In this document: positions 16,692-22,947 of the stretch, one piece after another
Numbering within the stretch: position 1 is the first letter of the stretch
How the letters are laid out: every line of letters begins with the position of its first letter
DNA from: CAWULT01 sp963923455
GTDB taxonomy: Bacteria; Acidobacteriota; Vicinamibacteria; Vicinamibacterales; UBA2999
DNA length: 43,722 bases
Reading direction: 5' to 3'
Assembly (NCBI GenBank): GCA_963923455.1
Contig: CAWULT010000027.1
Location: 1-43,722 of the forward strand
Notes under the pieces: model-generated
The model's database searches: none
What the model saw: only the letters and a program-made list of their open reading frames with translations
What the model was told of the DNA's origin: nothing
Program-made: the position numbers and the translations under genes

Positions 16692-17159
16692 TCAGTAGGC
16701 CATGAACCGGCCGGCCGTGATGGCCGCCGTCCAGAGCAGCAGGGACACGAGGGCCAAGCCCTTGGCCCCTGCGGTGACCGAGGCGCCCGCGCCACGCCCG
16801 AAGATGGAGCGCCGCATCAGGACCATCACGACGACCGCCGCCGCGATGCATGCCAGCTTGAACATGAAGAGCGTCGTCGTCCCTTTCGTGGTCGCGTCCG
16901 CGCAGAACAGCAGCACTCCCGAGATCGCGTTGATGGCGAAGCCCCACCACATCACCGGGAACAGCCGGTCCAGCGCGCTGACCTCGATGCCCTGGCCGGC
17001 GCCGAGCACCCGCATGTCCAGCGCGAAATTGCCCCCGACGAGCAGGGCCAGCCCGACCGTGTGCAGCGTGAGCACCAGCGGGTAGGCCCAGATGGACCCG
17101 GACTCGCGCAGCCAGGTCGCGAACCCCGAGTTCTCGAGCGCGGTCAGCGTCTCCATCAT
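16692..17159 (-). CDS. Module B short subunit, four-helix membrane protein (DUF6644-like)
   Basis: The 155-residue protein has W24 and H33 in SIWAYPLVLTLHTVGLALLVGG, an Asp in FALDMRVLG, WGFAINAISGVLLF and a Lys in FMFKLACIAAA, matching module A and C short subunits at the same residue numbers. It is also weakly but clearly related to its partner subunit (W-x10-H-x2-G, then GF-x-IN-x2-(S/T)G), so the two subunits come from one ancestor. AGAGGA lies 9 nt before the ATG pair (17159/17156). The upstream region carries three CTTCAGG repeats and a TACCAT -10 box. First gene of a two-gene operon. Confidence 0.75.
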   Translation of the reverse strand: MMETLTALENSGFATWLRESGSIWAYPLVLTLHTVGLALLVGGNFALDMRVLGAGQGIEVSALDRLFPVMWWGFAINAISGVLLFCADATTKGTTTLFMFKLACIAAAVVVMVLMRRSIFGRGAGASVTAGAKGLALVSLLLWTAAITAGRFMAY

Positions 17160-17181
17160 CGGTCGTTTTCCTCTGCGGGTG

Positions 17182-17187
17182 ATGGTA
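17182..17187 (-). promoter_or_regulatory. -10 box of module B operon
   Basis: TACCAT on the minus strand lies 21 nt after the last CTTCAGG repeat (ending 17209) and 22 nt before the ATG at 17159. There is no good -35 hexamer; the repeat array occupies that position, as in activator-dependent promoters. Confidence 0.45.
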
Positions 17188-17208
17188 GCTGACACCCGTG
17201 AGTTCCAC

Positions 17209-17237
17209 CCTGAAGAGTTCCTGAAGATCGCCTGAAG
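17209..17237. promoter_or_regulatory. Triple 11-bp-period operator, CTTCAGG x3
   Basis: CTTCAGG (minus strand; CCTGAAG on plus) occurs exactly at 17231-17237, 17220-17226 and 17209-17215, a strict 11-bp period with variable 4-bp spacers. Seven-base units every 11 bp are the architecture bound by OmpR/PhoB-family response regulators. The array lies between module B (minus) and the sugar transporter (plus) and could serve either; its orientation matches the array at 22883-22911 when read toward module B. Confidence 0.6.
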
Positions 17238-17255
17238 TCTTCCGGGCCCTCCCGG

Positions 17256-17261
17256 TAGAAT
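17256..17261 (+). promoter_or_regulatory. -10 box of the sugar MFS gene
   Basis: TAGAAT ends 10 nt before the ATG at 17272, which would give an mRNA with almost no leader. The 11-bp repeats reach to 18 nt upstream of it. Confidence 0.45.
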
Positions 17262-17271
17262 GGCGCCCGCC

Positions 17272-18561
17272 ATGAGTTCCCTGCCCAGCGCCCCCCGTAC
17301 CGCCGCCGGCGGCCAGCCCGGGCACGGTCCTGCCCTCGCGGTCCTCGCCACGGTGTTCTTCATGTGGGGATTCGTGACGGTCCTGAACGACATCCTGGTC
17401 CCCCACCTGAAGGGCATCTTCGAGCTGACGTACGCCCAGACGATGCTGATTCAGTTCACCTTCTTCTCCGCCTACTTCCTGGTCGCGATGCCCGCCGCGC
17501 GGCTGACCGCCCGCATCGGGTACCAGCGCAGCATCGTGGCGGGCCTGCTGGTGATGGCCGTCGGCGCGGTCCTGTTCGTGCCGGCGGCGCGGCTGGCTTC
17601 GTACGCGATGTTCCTGGGCGGCCTCTACGTGCTGGCGTCGGGCATGACGCTGCTGCAGGTGTCGGCCAACCCGTACGTGACCGTCCTGGGCCCGCCGTCG
17701 CGGGCGTCGAGCCGGCTGAACCTGGTGCAGGCGCTGAACTCGCTCGGCACGACGCTGGGGCCGTTCGTCGGGGGCATGCTGATCCTGTCGTCCACGACAC
17801 GGAGCCCCGAGGCGCTTCGCGCGCTGGCGCCGGAGGCGCTCGAGGCACACCGTCTCGCGGAAGCGTCGTCGGTCGTCGGCCCCTACCTCGGCATCGCGGC
17901 GCTGCTCGTCGTGCTCGCGGCGGCGATCGCGCGTTTCCGCTTCCCGCCGGTGCCCGCGGAGGACGCCGCCGCCGGCGTCGCGGCTCACGGCAGCCTGTGG
18001 CACGCACGGCACCTGGTGCTCGGCGCGGTCGGCATCTTCACGTATGTCGGCGCCGAGGTGGCCATCGGCAGCCTGCTCGTCAACTACCTCGTCCAGCTCA
18101 CCAGTGGCGGGATGACCGAGCAGGCCGCCTCGCGCTACGTGTCGTTCTACTGGGGCGGCGCGATGGCCGGACGCTTCGCCGGCTCCGTCGTCCTCCGCCG
18201 GTTCGGGACGGGGCCCGTCGTCGGCATCGCGGCCGCGGCGGCCGCGATGCTCGTCACGACGTCGATGCTGTCGGCCGGCGCCGTGGCGATGTGGAGCCTG
18301 ATCCTCGTGGGGCTGTGCAACTCGATCCTGTTCCCCAGCATCTTCACGCTGGGGATCGCCGGCCTCGGGCCGCTGACGAGCCGGGCCTCGGGCGTGCTGG
18401 TGGCGGCGATCGTCGGCGGCGCGGTGATGCCGCTGGCGCAGGGCGCGCTGGCCGACGCGATCGGCCTGCAGCCGTCGTTCGTCGTGCCCGCGGTCTGCTA
18501 CCTCTACATCGTCTACTACGGCTTCGCGGGCTCGCGGCCGCGCCCGGTGCACGGCGCCTGA
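17272..18561 (+). CDS. FucP-like sugar MFS transporter
   Basis: The 429-residue protein has twelve predicted helices and the signatures of the fucose/glucose-galactose permease (FHS) family: FFMWGFVTVLNDILVPHLKG in helix 1, LLQVSANPYVTVLGPP and SRLNLVQALNSLGTTLGPF. It would be a proton/sugar symporter in the inner membrane. ATG 17272 (MSSLPSAP) is preferred; ATG 17260 overlaps the TAGAAT box and is unlikely. It stands alone between module B and the convergent 18584-19195 gene. The particular sugar (fucose, glucose, galactose or N-acetylglucosamine) cannot be read from the sequence. Confidence 0.88.
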   Translation: MSSLPSAPRTAAGGQPGHGPALAVLATVFFMWGFVTVLNDILVPHLKGIFELTYAQTMLIQFTFFSAYFLVAMPAARLTARIGYQRSIVAGLLVMAVGAVLFVPAARLASYAMFLGGLYVLASGMTLLQVSANPYVTVLGPPSRASSRLNLVQALNSLGTTLGPFVGGMLILSSTTRSPEALRALAPEALEAHRLAEASSVVGPYLGIAALLVVLAAAIARFRFPPVPAEDAAAGVAAHGSLWHARHLVLGAVGIFTYVGAEVAIGSLLVNYLVQLTSGGMTEQAASRYVSFYWGGAMAGRFAGSVVLRRFGTGPVVGIAAAAAAMLVTTSMLSAGAVAMWSLILVGLCNSILFPSIFTLGIAGLGPLTSRASGVLVAAIVGGAVMPLAQGALADAIGLQPSFVVPAVCYLYIVYYGFAGSRPRPVHGA

Positions 18562-18583
18562 CGCGGGCCGGCGCCGGCGGCCG

Positions 18584-19195
18584 TCACTGGAACATCTTGT
18601 TCCTGACCGGGCTGTCCGGCTGGAATTCGTGGGCCATGTTGTAGAAGCCCGACGTGGTCAGCGTCAGCGTCACGTCCGTGTCGCCCGGGTTCTCCCAGTA
18701 CCACCCGTGAATGCCGGGAAACGGCGCGGTCAGCGTGCCGGCCTTCCGGCGGCTCGCATCCACCTTCTCGTAGGTCTGCGCGTAGCCGCGCGGCGCGCCG
18801 TCCGGCTCCGCGTGGAACTCGTAGTTGACCGGCGCCGTGGCCGTCCACGAGTACAGCAGCGCCTCGCCCTTGTCGAGCCGGTACTTGTACTCCATGCCGG
18901 TGTGCGGCTTGATCGTGAACGACACGGTCTCGCCGTGGAAGGGCTGTTCCTGCGCGACGACGACCGGCGCCTGGCCGGCCCCCGCCGCCGCGGACTGGTT
19001 GAGAGCCTCGACCTGCTGGCCCGTGACGCCAAGCGGCAGCAGGCCGAGGCGCGCGCCCGTGCCGAGCGGGTCCACGGCGTACTCGGCCGGCAGCACGAAC
19101 ATCACCAGTACCAGGCCGGCCACGAGCAGCGCGGCGCCCGCCGCCACGCCGATGCGCTGCTTCGCCTCGACCGTCGCCTCACTCGGGGTCGTCAT
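18584..19195 (-). CDS. Membrane-anchored periplasmic protein following HupE
   Basis: The 203-residue product has one N-terminal helix (about 15-36) and then the motif AVDPLGTGARLGLLPLG, which I associate with proteins annotated as 'transmembrane anchor' beside HupE-like permeases. The periplasmic part is beta-rich (MEYKYRLDKGEALLYSW, GIHGWYWENPGDTDVTLTL) and contains several His and Met residues. It is the last gene of a four-gene operon, 4 bp after the permease. Binding of a metal or accessory role to the permease is inference from context. Confidence 0.65.
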   Translation of the reverse strand: MTTPSEATVEAKQRIGVAAGAALLVAGLVLVMFVLPAEYAVDPLGTGARLGLLPLGVTGQQVEALNQSAAAGAGQAPVVVAQEQPFHGETVSFTIKPHTGMEYKYRLDKGEALLYSWTATAPVNYEFHAEPDGAPRGYAQTYEKVDASRRKAGTLTAPFPGIHGWYWENPGDTDVTLTLTTSGFYNMAHEFQPDSPVRNKMFQ

Positions 19196-19199
19196 GGAA

Positions 19200-19958
19200 T
19201 CACACCGCCAGGAAGTAGCCGGCCAGCTGATAGCCGACCAGGAGGAAGCCGCACGCCATCACGACCGCGTTGGTCGCGAACGAGTGGCGCAGGAACCCGT
19301 CGCGCGTGCGCCAGTAGCCCAGCACGATGAGGACCGCCGTCAGCGCCAGCCCCTGCCCGATTTCGACGCCCACGTTGAAGCTGATGATGTTGGCGACGAG
19401 CCCGTCGGGCGCCAGTGCGAACTCCTGGAGCTTGGTGGCCAGGCCGAACCCGTGGAAGAGCCCGAAGATCAGCACCGCGGCCCGCGTGTCGGGCTGGAAG
19501 CCGAGGAACCGCTTGAACCCGTCCATGTTCTCGAACGCCTTGTAGACCACCGAGAAGCCGATGATGGCATCGATCAGGTAGGGGTTCGCGCGGATCCCGC
19601 CGAGGACGCCGGCGAGCAACGTCAGGCTGTGGCCGATCGTGAACAGGCTCACGTACTGCACGACGTCGCGCAGCCGGTAGAGGAAGAAGATCACGCCGAC
19701 CAGGAACAACAGGTGGTCGTAGCCGGTGACCATGTGCTTGGCGCCCAGGTACATCAGCGGCCCGATGGCGCGGCCCTGCAGGCCCTCGAGGAACACGGCG
19801 TCCTTGCCCGAGACGCCGTGGGCGCTGACGACGTCGCCGGCCAGCGTGCAGAGCACGGCGGCCAGCACCGGCACGAGCGCCCGGGCCGCGGCAGCGCTGC
19901 GTGGAGGGCCGGCCGGGCCGCCCGAAGGCATGAGCATCATCGTGGCTGGGGCGCTCAT
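19200..19958 (-). CDS. HupE/UreJ-like metal permease
   Basis: The 252-residue product has six to seven predicted helices and the family motifs GYDHLLFLVG, IGHSLTLL, IFGLFHGFGLA and FNVGVEIGQ, whose His and Asp residues are thought to handle nickel or cobalt in HupE/UreJ proteins. An AHG near the end of the N-terminal hydrophobic segment may be the His at the mature N-terminus typical of the family. ATG 19958 overlaps the TGA of the cytochrome gene (ATGA), so the two are translationally coupled. No hydrogenase or urease gene is in view, so nickel is an assumption from the family. Confidence 0.82.
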   Translation of the reverse strand: MSAPATMMLMPSGGPAGPPRSAAAARALVPVLAAVLCTLAGDVVSAHGVSGKDAVFLEGLQGRAIGPLMYLGAKHMVTGYDHLLFLVGVIFFLYRLRDVVQYVSLFTIGHSLTLLAGVLGGIRANPYLIDAIIGFSVVYKAFENMDGFKRFLGFQPDTRAAVLIFGLFHGFGLATKLQEFALAPDGLVANIISFNVGVEIGQGLALTAVLIVLGYWRTRDGFLRHSFATNAVVMACGFLLVGYQLAGYFLAV

Positions 19959-20449
19959 GACCGCTGGTACTTCCGGTGGCAGTTGTCGCACGACGTGTTG
20001 AGCACCTCCCCGGCCGCCAGGACCGCCTCGGTGTTCTTGGCCTGCGCGGCCTTCATCGTCGCGATGCCGGCGTCGGTGAGCGCCTTGGCCATCGTCGCCC
20101 AGTCGCCCTGATCCACGGCCCGGTTACCGGTCAGGAGCAGGTTGCCCGACTCGGCCAGCGCCGCGCCGTTGGCCGCCAGGACGGCCCACTCCTCGTCGTT
20201 GGCCGGGGCCTTCTCCTCGACGCCCGTCAGCGTGACCGTGGTGCTGACGGAGTCGAACACGACCGTCGCGGCCGGGGAGACGATGCCCGCCATGATCTGC
20301 TTGATGTCCGCGACGGGCGTCGTGGCGGACGCCGCCGCCGCGGACTGGGGCTCGGCCTCCCTCGACGCGCGGGCGCCGGCGATGACGAAACCGATGCCGG
20401 AAATGAACAGGGCCACGCTGACGGCGAAGAGCCAGTGGACGGTCCGCAT
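19955..20449 (-). CDS. Class II (c'/c556-type) cytochrome c
   Basis: The 164-residue product has an N-terminal signal/anchor helix (HWLFAVSVALFISGIGFVIAG) and a four-helix-bundle type body with the single haem site at the extreme C-terminus (C154-DN-C157-H158-RKYQ), the position typical of class II cytochromes c. ATG 20449 has GAAGGA about 10 nt upstream; earlier starts lack a signal sequence. It would bind haem in the periplasm. Its coupling to a HupE-like permease and to a beta-propeller lipoprotein points to a redox or metal-sensing role, which is inference. Confidence 0.82.
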   Translation of the reverse strand: MRTVHWLFAVSVALFISGIGFVIAGARASREAEPQSAAAASATTPVADIKQIMAGIVSPAATVVFDSVSTTVTLTGVEEKAPANDEEWAVLAANGAALAESGNLLLTGNRAVDQGDWATMAKALTDAGIATMKAAQAKNTEAVLAAGEVLNTSCDNCHRKYQRS

Positions 20450-20483
20450 ACGGATATTGTCCTTCAAGAGGTGCCGGGCCGGG

Positions 20484-21563
20484 CTACGGCACGAATGCGA
20501 TGCCCCACGGCCGGTCACCCGCCTTGACCTTCGCGGTCACCGTGCGCGTGGCGGCGTCGAGGAACGTCACGTCGTTCGACGGGCCGTTCGCCGTGAACAC
20601 CTGCTTCCCATCGGCCGAGATGGCGATGCCCCAGGGCCGCTCGCCTACTTCCACGGCCCCCACGAGCTTGTTCGTCGCGGTGTCGATCACGACGACCTCC
20701 TTGCCGCGACCCGTGGTGATGAACACCCGCGTGCCGTCCGGCGCGGCCGCGCCGCCCATGGGCCGCCGGGCGAAGTCGCCGCCCAGCGCGATCCGCTCGA
20801 GCACCGTGTGTGCCCTGGCGTCCATCACGACGACCGTGCCCGACGTCTCCGACGTCACGTAGGCGCGGGAGCCGTCGGGCAGGAACGTCGTCGAGCGCGG
20901 GCGCGGGCCCACCTTGACGGTCTTGATCACCTTCAGGCTGGGTACGTCGATCACCGCCACCTGGCTGTCGTCCTCCGACGTCACGTAGACGACGCCGCCG
21001 TCGGGCCGCACGTCGACCCCTTCGGGCTCGTCGCCGACCGCCAGCGTCTGCACGACGTGCCCGTCGGCCACGTCGACGACGCTGACCTGCCCTGCGTCCT
21101 CGTTGGCCACGAACAGGTACCGCTGGTCCGCCGACACGGCGGACTGCTCGGGGTCCGACCCGGCCCGGATGACGCGCAGCAGCTTCAGGTCCTTGACGCT
21201 GACGACGCCGATGCCGTCCGCCGACTTGTCCGGCGGAGGCAACGTCGACTCGTCGACGCCCGGCCCCGCGGCCGGCGAGCCGCTGAGCGCCACGAAGACG
21301 AGGGACCCGTCGGGGCTGACCCTGATCCCCCGTGGGCGCTTGCCGACCGGGATGGTCGCCACCACCTGCCGCGTCGCCACGTCGATCACGGTCAGGTCGC
21401 CGCCGTTCTCGTTGGTCACGAACAGGCGGCCAGCCGCAGGCGCGGGCGGCGCGGCCGGTCCAGGTGCGGGCGCCTGGGACGGCGCCGGGCCACCGCACGC
21501 GACGGCGACGCAGGCGACGCACAACGTCAGAATCGCTCTACCGGTCATCTGTCCCATCTGCAT
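20484..21563 (-). CDS. YVTN-type beta-propeller lipoprotein
   Basis: The 359-residue product has a lipoprotein-like signal (ILTLCVACVAVACGG) and then about seven blades, each with IDVAT..VV.TI.VG..P.G and a SPDG/RPDG/SADG turn (RLFVTNENGGDLTVIDVATR; GSRAYVTSETSGTVVVMDAR). This is the YncE/40-residue YVTN repeat propeller. It probably sits on the outer face of a membrane. Starts at 21608 (GTG), 21563, 21557 and 21548 are all open; 21563 is chosen because a GAGGAG lies about 12 nt upstream and it gives a compact signal peptide. It heads the four-gene operon and is divergent from the cysteine-leader promoter of the TauE/SafE gene. Confidence 0.8.
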   Translation of the reverse strand: MQMGQMTGRAILTLCVACVAVACGGPAPSQAPAPGPAAPPAPAAGRLFVTNENGGDLTVIDVATRQVVATIPVGKRPRGIRVSPDGSLVFVALSGSPAAGPGVDESTLPPPDKSADGIGVVSVKDLKLLRVIRAGSDPEQSAVSADQRYLFVANEDAGQVSVVDVADGHVVQTLAVGDEPEGVDVRPDGGVVYVTSEDDSQVAVIDVPSLKVIKTVKVGPRPRSTTFLPDGSRAYVTSETSGTVVVMDARAHTVLERIALGGDFARRPMGGAAAPDGTRVFITTGRGKEVVVIDTATNKLVGAVEVGERPWGIAISADGKQVFTANGPSNDVTFLDAATRTVTAKVKAGDRPWGIAFVP

Positions 21564-21744
21564 GCGACCCACCCGCTCCTCGATGCCGATTCGTGGTGAC
21601 GGCTTCACGCCGGTGCGCCCCTCGTCCTGGGCCCGCTGATTGTACTCGTCGGCCGCGGCCGCGCCCGGACGCCGGGCAGAACCGCCCCTGGAAATTCCTG
21701 GTGCCGGAACAGGCAGTTCAGGTCAGCCGTGGCACACGGCGACC

Positions 21745-21774
21745 TTGACGGTCGGAGTTGGGGCGAACGATAAT
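21745..21774 (+). promoter_or_regulatory. Promoter of the TauE/SafE cysteine leader
   Basis: TTGACG (21745-21750), an 18-bp spacer and GATAAT (21769-21774) form a near-consensus promoter. The -10 box ends 8 nt before the leader ATG, so the transcript should begin at or next to the start codon. Confidence 0.7.
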
Positions 21775-21782
21775 CCAGGCCG

Positions 21783-21860
21783 ATGTTGTCGGTCAGCCGC
21801 TGCGCGTGTTGTTGTCGTGGGTGCGCCTGTTGCCCCCGCGCCGTGGCTCGTACCGCGTGA
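21783..21860 (+). CDS. Cysteine-rich leader peptide (25 residues) upstream of TauE/SafE transporter
   Basis: ATG 21783 to TGA 21858-21860 encodes 25 residues, seven of them Cys, clustered as RCACCCRGCACC (residues 6-17). Four of the seven codons are TGT, the choice not used at any Cys in the nearby cysD gene. Only about 8 bp separate it from the -10 box, so it is near-leaderless and would be read by 70S ribosomes directly. A terminator hairpin lies 43 nt after its stop, immediately before the transporter ATG. ACCGCC (21862-21867), just after the leader stop, can pair with GGCGGT (21913-21918) inside the terminator. This is the layout of a cysteine attenuator: stalling at Cys codons frees ACCGCC and blocks the terminator. 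Polycysteine leaderless uORFs are known in mycobacteria; this is a parallel case by inference. Confidence 0.72.
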   Translation: MLSVSRCACCCRGCACCPRAVARTA

Positions 21861-21903
21861 GACCGCCAGCCCACAGCTAGACGCGCTCACACAAACGGTT
21901 TCG

Positions 21904-21947
21904 AGGCCCGGAGGCGGTTGACCAACCCCTTCGGGCCTTTGTGCTTT
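21904..21947 (+). terminator. Intrinsic terminator/attenuator before the TauE/SafE gene
   Basis: AGGCCCG (21904-21910) pairs with CGGGCCT (21932-21938), GAGG with CCTT, and GGTT with AACC around a GACC loop: about 15 bp with one bulge. TTTGTGCTTT follows. The hairpin ends 2-12 nt before the ATG at 21950, so it can only act on transcripts heading into that gene. Confidence 0.75.
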
Positions 21948-21949
21948 CT

Positions 21950-22846
21950 ATGGACTCGCATCAGATCGCCCTCGCGCTCATCACCCTCGGGGCCGCCGTC
22001 GTCAACGGCGCGCTGGGGTACGGGTTCTCGTCGATCACCGTGCCCCTGGCGCTGCTCTTCCTGACGAACCGGGTCATCAACCCGGCGCTCATCCCGATCG
22101 AGGTGGTCCTCAACGCCTACGTGCTCTACGTCAACCGGGACGCGCTCGGCAACGTGTGGCGACGGGTGCTGCCGATCGTGATCGGCCTGCTGCCGGGCGT
22201 CATCCTCGGCACGATGCTCGTTTCGCAGATCAGCCCGGGCTGGCTGCGTCTGGGCACCTTCCTGGTGCTGCTGCCCCTCATCCTGCTGCAGGCGGCCGGC
22301 TACCGGCGCCCGATCAAGGCCGAGCGGACCGTGGGCTATGCCTTCGGCGGCTTCGTGGGCGTCCTCTACTCGGTCACGACGATCTCGGGCCCGCCCCTGG
22401 CGGTGATGCTGAGCAACCAGGGCCTGACCAAGAAGGACTTCCGCGCCGCGCTCGGCTTCATCCGCCTGGCGGAGGCGAGCTTCACGGCCGTCGCCTACCT
22501 GTGGGCCGGCCTCTACACCTCCGAGAGCCTGGGCCTGATTCCGTACATCCTGCCCAGCATCGCGATCGGCGTCCCCATCGGCGCACAGCTGATCCAGCGG
22601 ATCCGTCCCGAGACGTTCCGGCGCGTCTGTATGAGCTTCGACGCCTGGATCGTCGGCTTCGGCGTGTCCACCGTGCTGCAGACCCTCGGCCTCGTGACGA
22701 GCAACCTGGCCTACCTGGCGCTCGTCGCCGTGGGCCTGCTCGACACCTGGCTCCTCTACCGCTTCTTCGCCATCCAGCTGCCCGAGGTCAAACGCCTCGA
22801 GACGCTGGCCGCGCAGCCGTCGCGTACGCGGGTGGGCGTCGGCTAG
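21950..22846 (+). CDS. TauE/SafE (TSUP) family transporter, likely sulfur compound
   Basis: The 298-residue protein has about eight helices in two halves with TSUP hallmarks: GALGYGFSSITVPL (residues 20-33) and SVTTISGPPL (141-150). Family members move sulfite, sulfate, thiosulfate, sulfonates or sulfoacetate across the inner membrane. The upstream cysteine leader and terminator indicate that expression responds to cysteine supply, which supports a role in sulfur uptake rather than detoxifying export. ATG 21950 directly follows the terminator U-tract and has no ribosome site of its own, so translation initiation may be non-Shine-Dalgarno. GTG 21941 is an alternative start. Confidence 0.85.
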   Translation: MDSHQIALALITLGAAVVNGALGYGFSSITVPLALLFLTNRVINPALIPIEVVLNAYVLYVNRDALGNVWRRVLPIVIGLLPGVILGTMLVSQISPGWLRLGTFLVLLPLILLQAAGYRRPIKAERTVGYAFGGFVGVLYSVTTISGPPLAVMLSNQGLTKKDFRAALGFIRLAEASFTAVAYLWAGLYTSESLGLIPYILPSIAIGVPIGAQLIQRIRPETFRRVCMSFDAWIVGFGVSTVLQTLGLVTSNLAYLALVAVGLLDTWLLYRFFAIQLPEVKRLETLAAQPSRTRVGVG

Positions 22847-22882
22847 GCGCCGCCCTCGCGCGGGCCGCCAGGCTCCCCCGCG

Positions 22883-22911
22883 GGTCAGGAAGACTTCAGG
22901 AAAACTTCAGG
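22883..22911. promoter_or_regulatory. 11-bp-period operator upstream of TonB receptor
   Basis: CTTCAGG occurs at 22894-22900 and 22905-22911, and GGTCAGG (5 of 7 matches) at 22883-22889: again a strict 11-bp period. The last unit is 22 nt before the TAGGAT -10 box, against 21 nt at module B. The same element and geometry occur at 17209-17237. Confidence 0.6.
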
Positions 22912-22933
22912 CGCCCCGGCATGGCACACCCGG

Positions 22934-22939
22934 TAGGAT
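22934..22939 (+). promoter_or_regulatory. -10 box of the TonB receptor gene
   Basis: TAGGAT ends 8 nt before the ATG at 22948; the transcript should be nearly leaderless. The -35 position abuts the CTTCAGG array. Confidence 0.45.
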
Positions 22940-22947
22940 CGAAGGCC

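Noticed and set aside
17260..17271. ATG 17260 as the start of the sugar transporter
   Set aside because: It overlaps the TAGAAT -10 box, so it would not be on the transcript; ATG 17272 fits the promoter.
18567..18578. 12-bp palindrome GCCGGCGCCGGC between convergent genes as a terminator
   Set aside because: It has no T-run and such GC palindromes are frequent by chance at this base composition.
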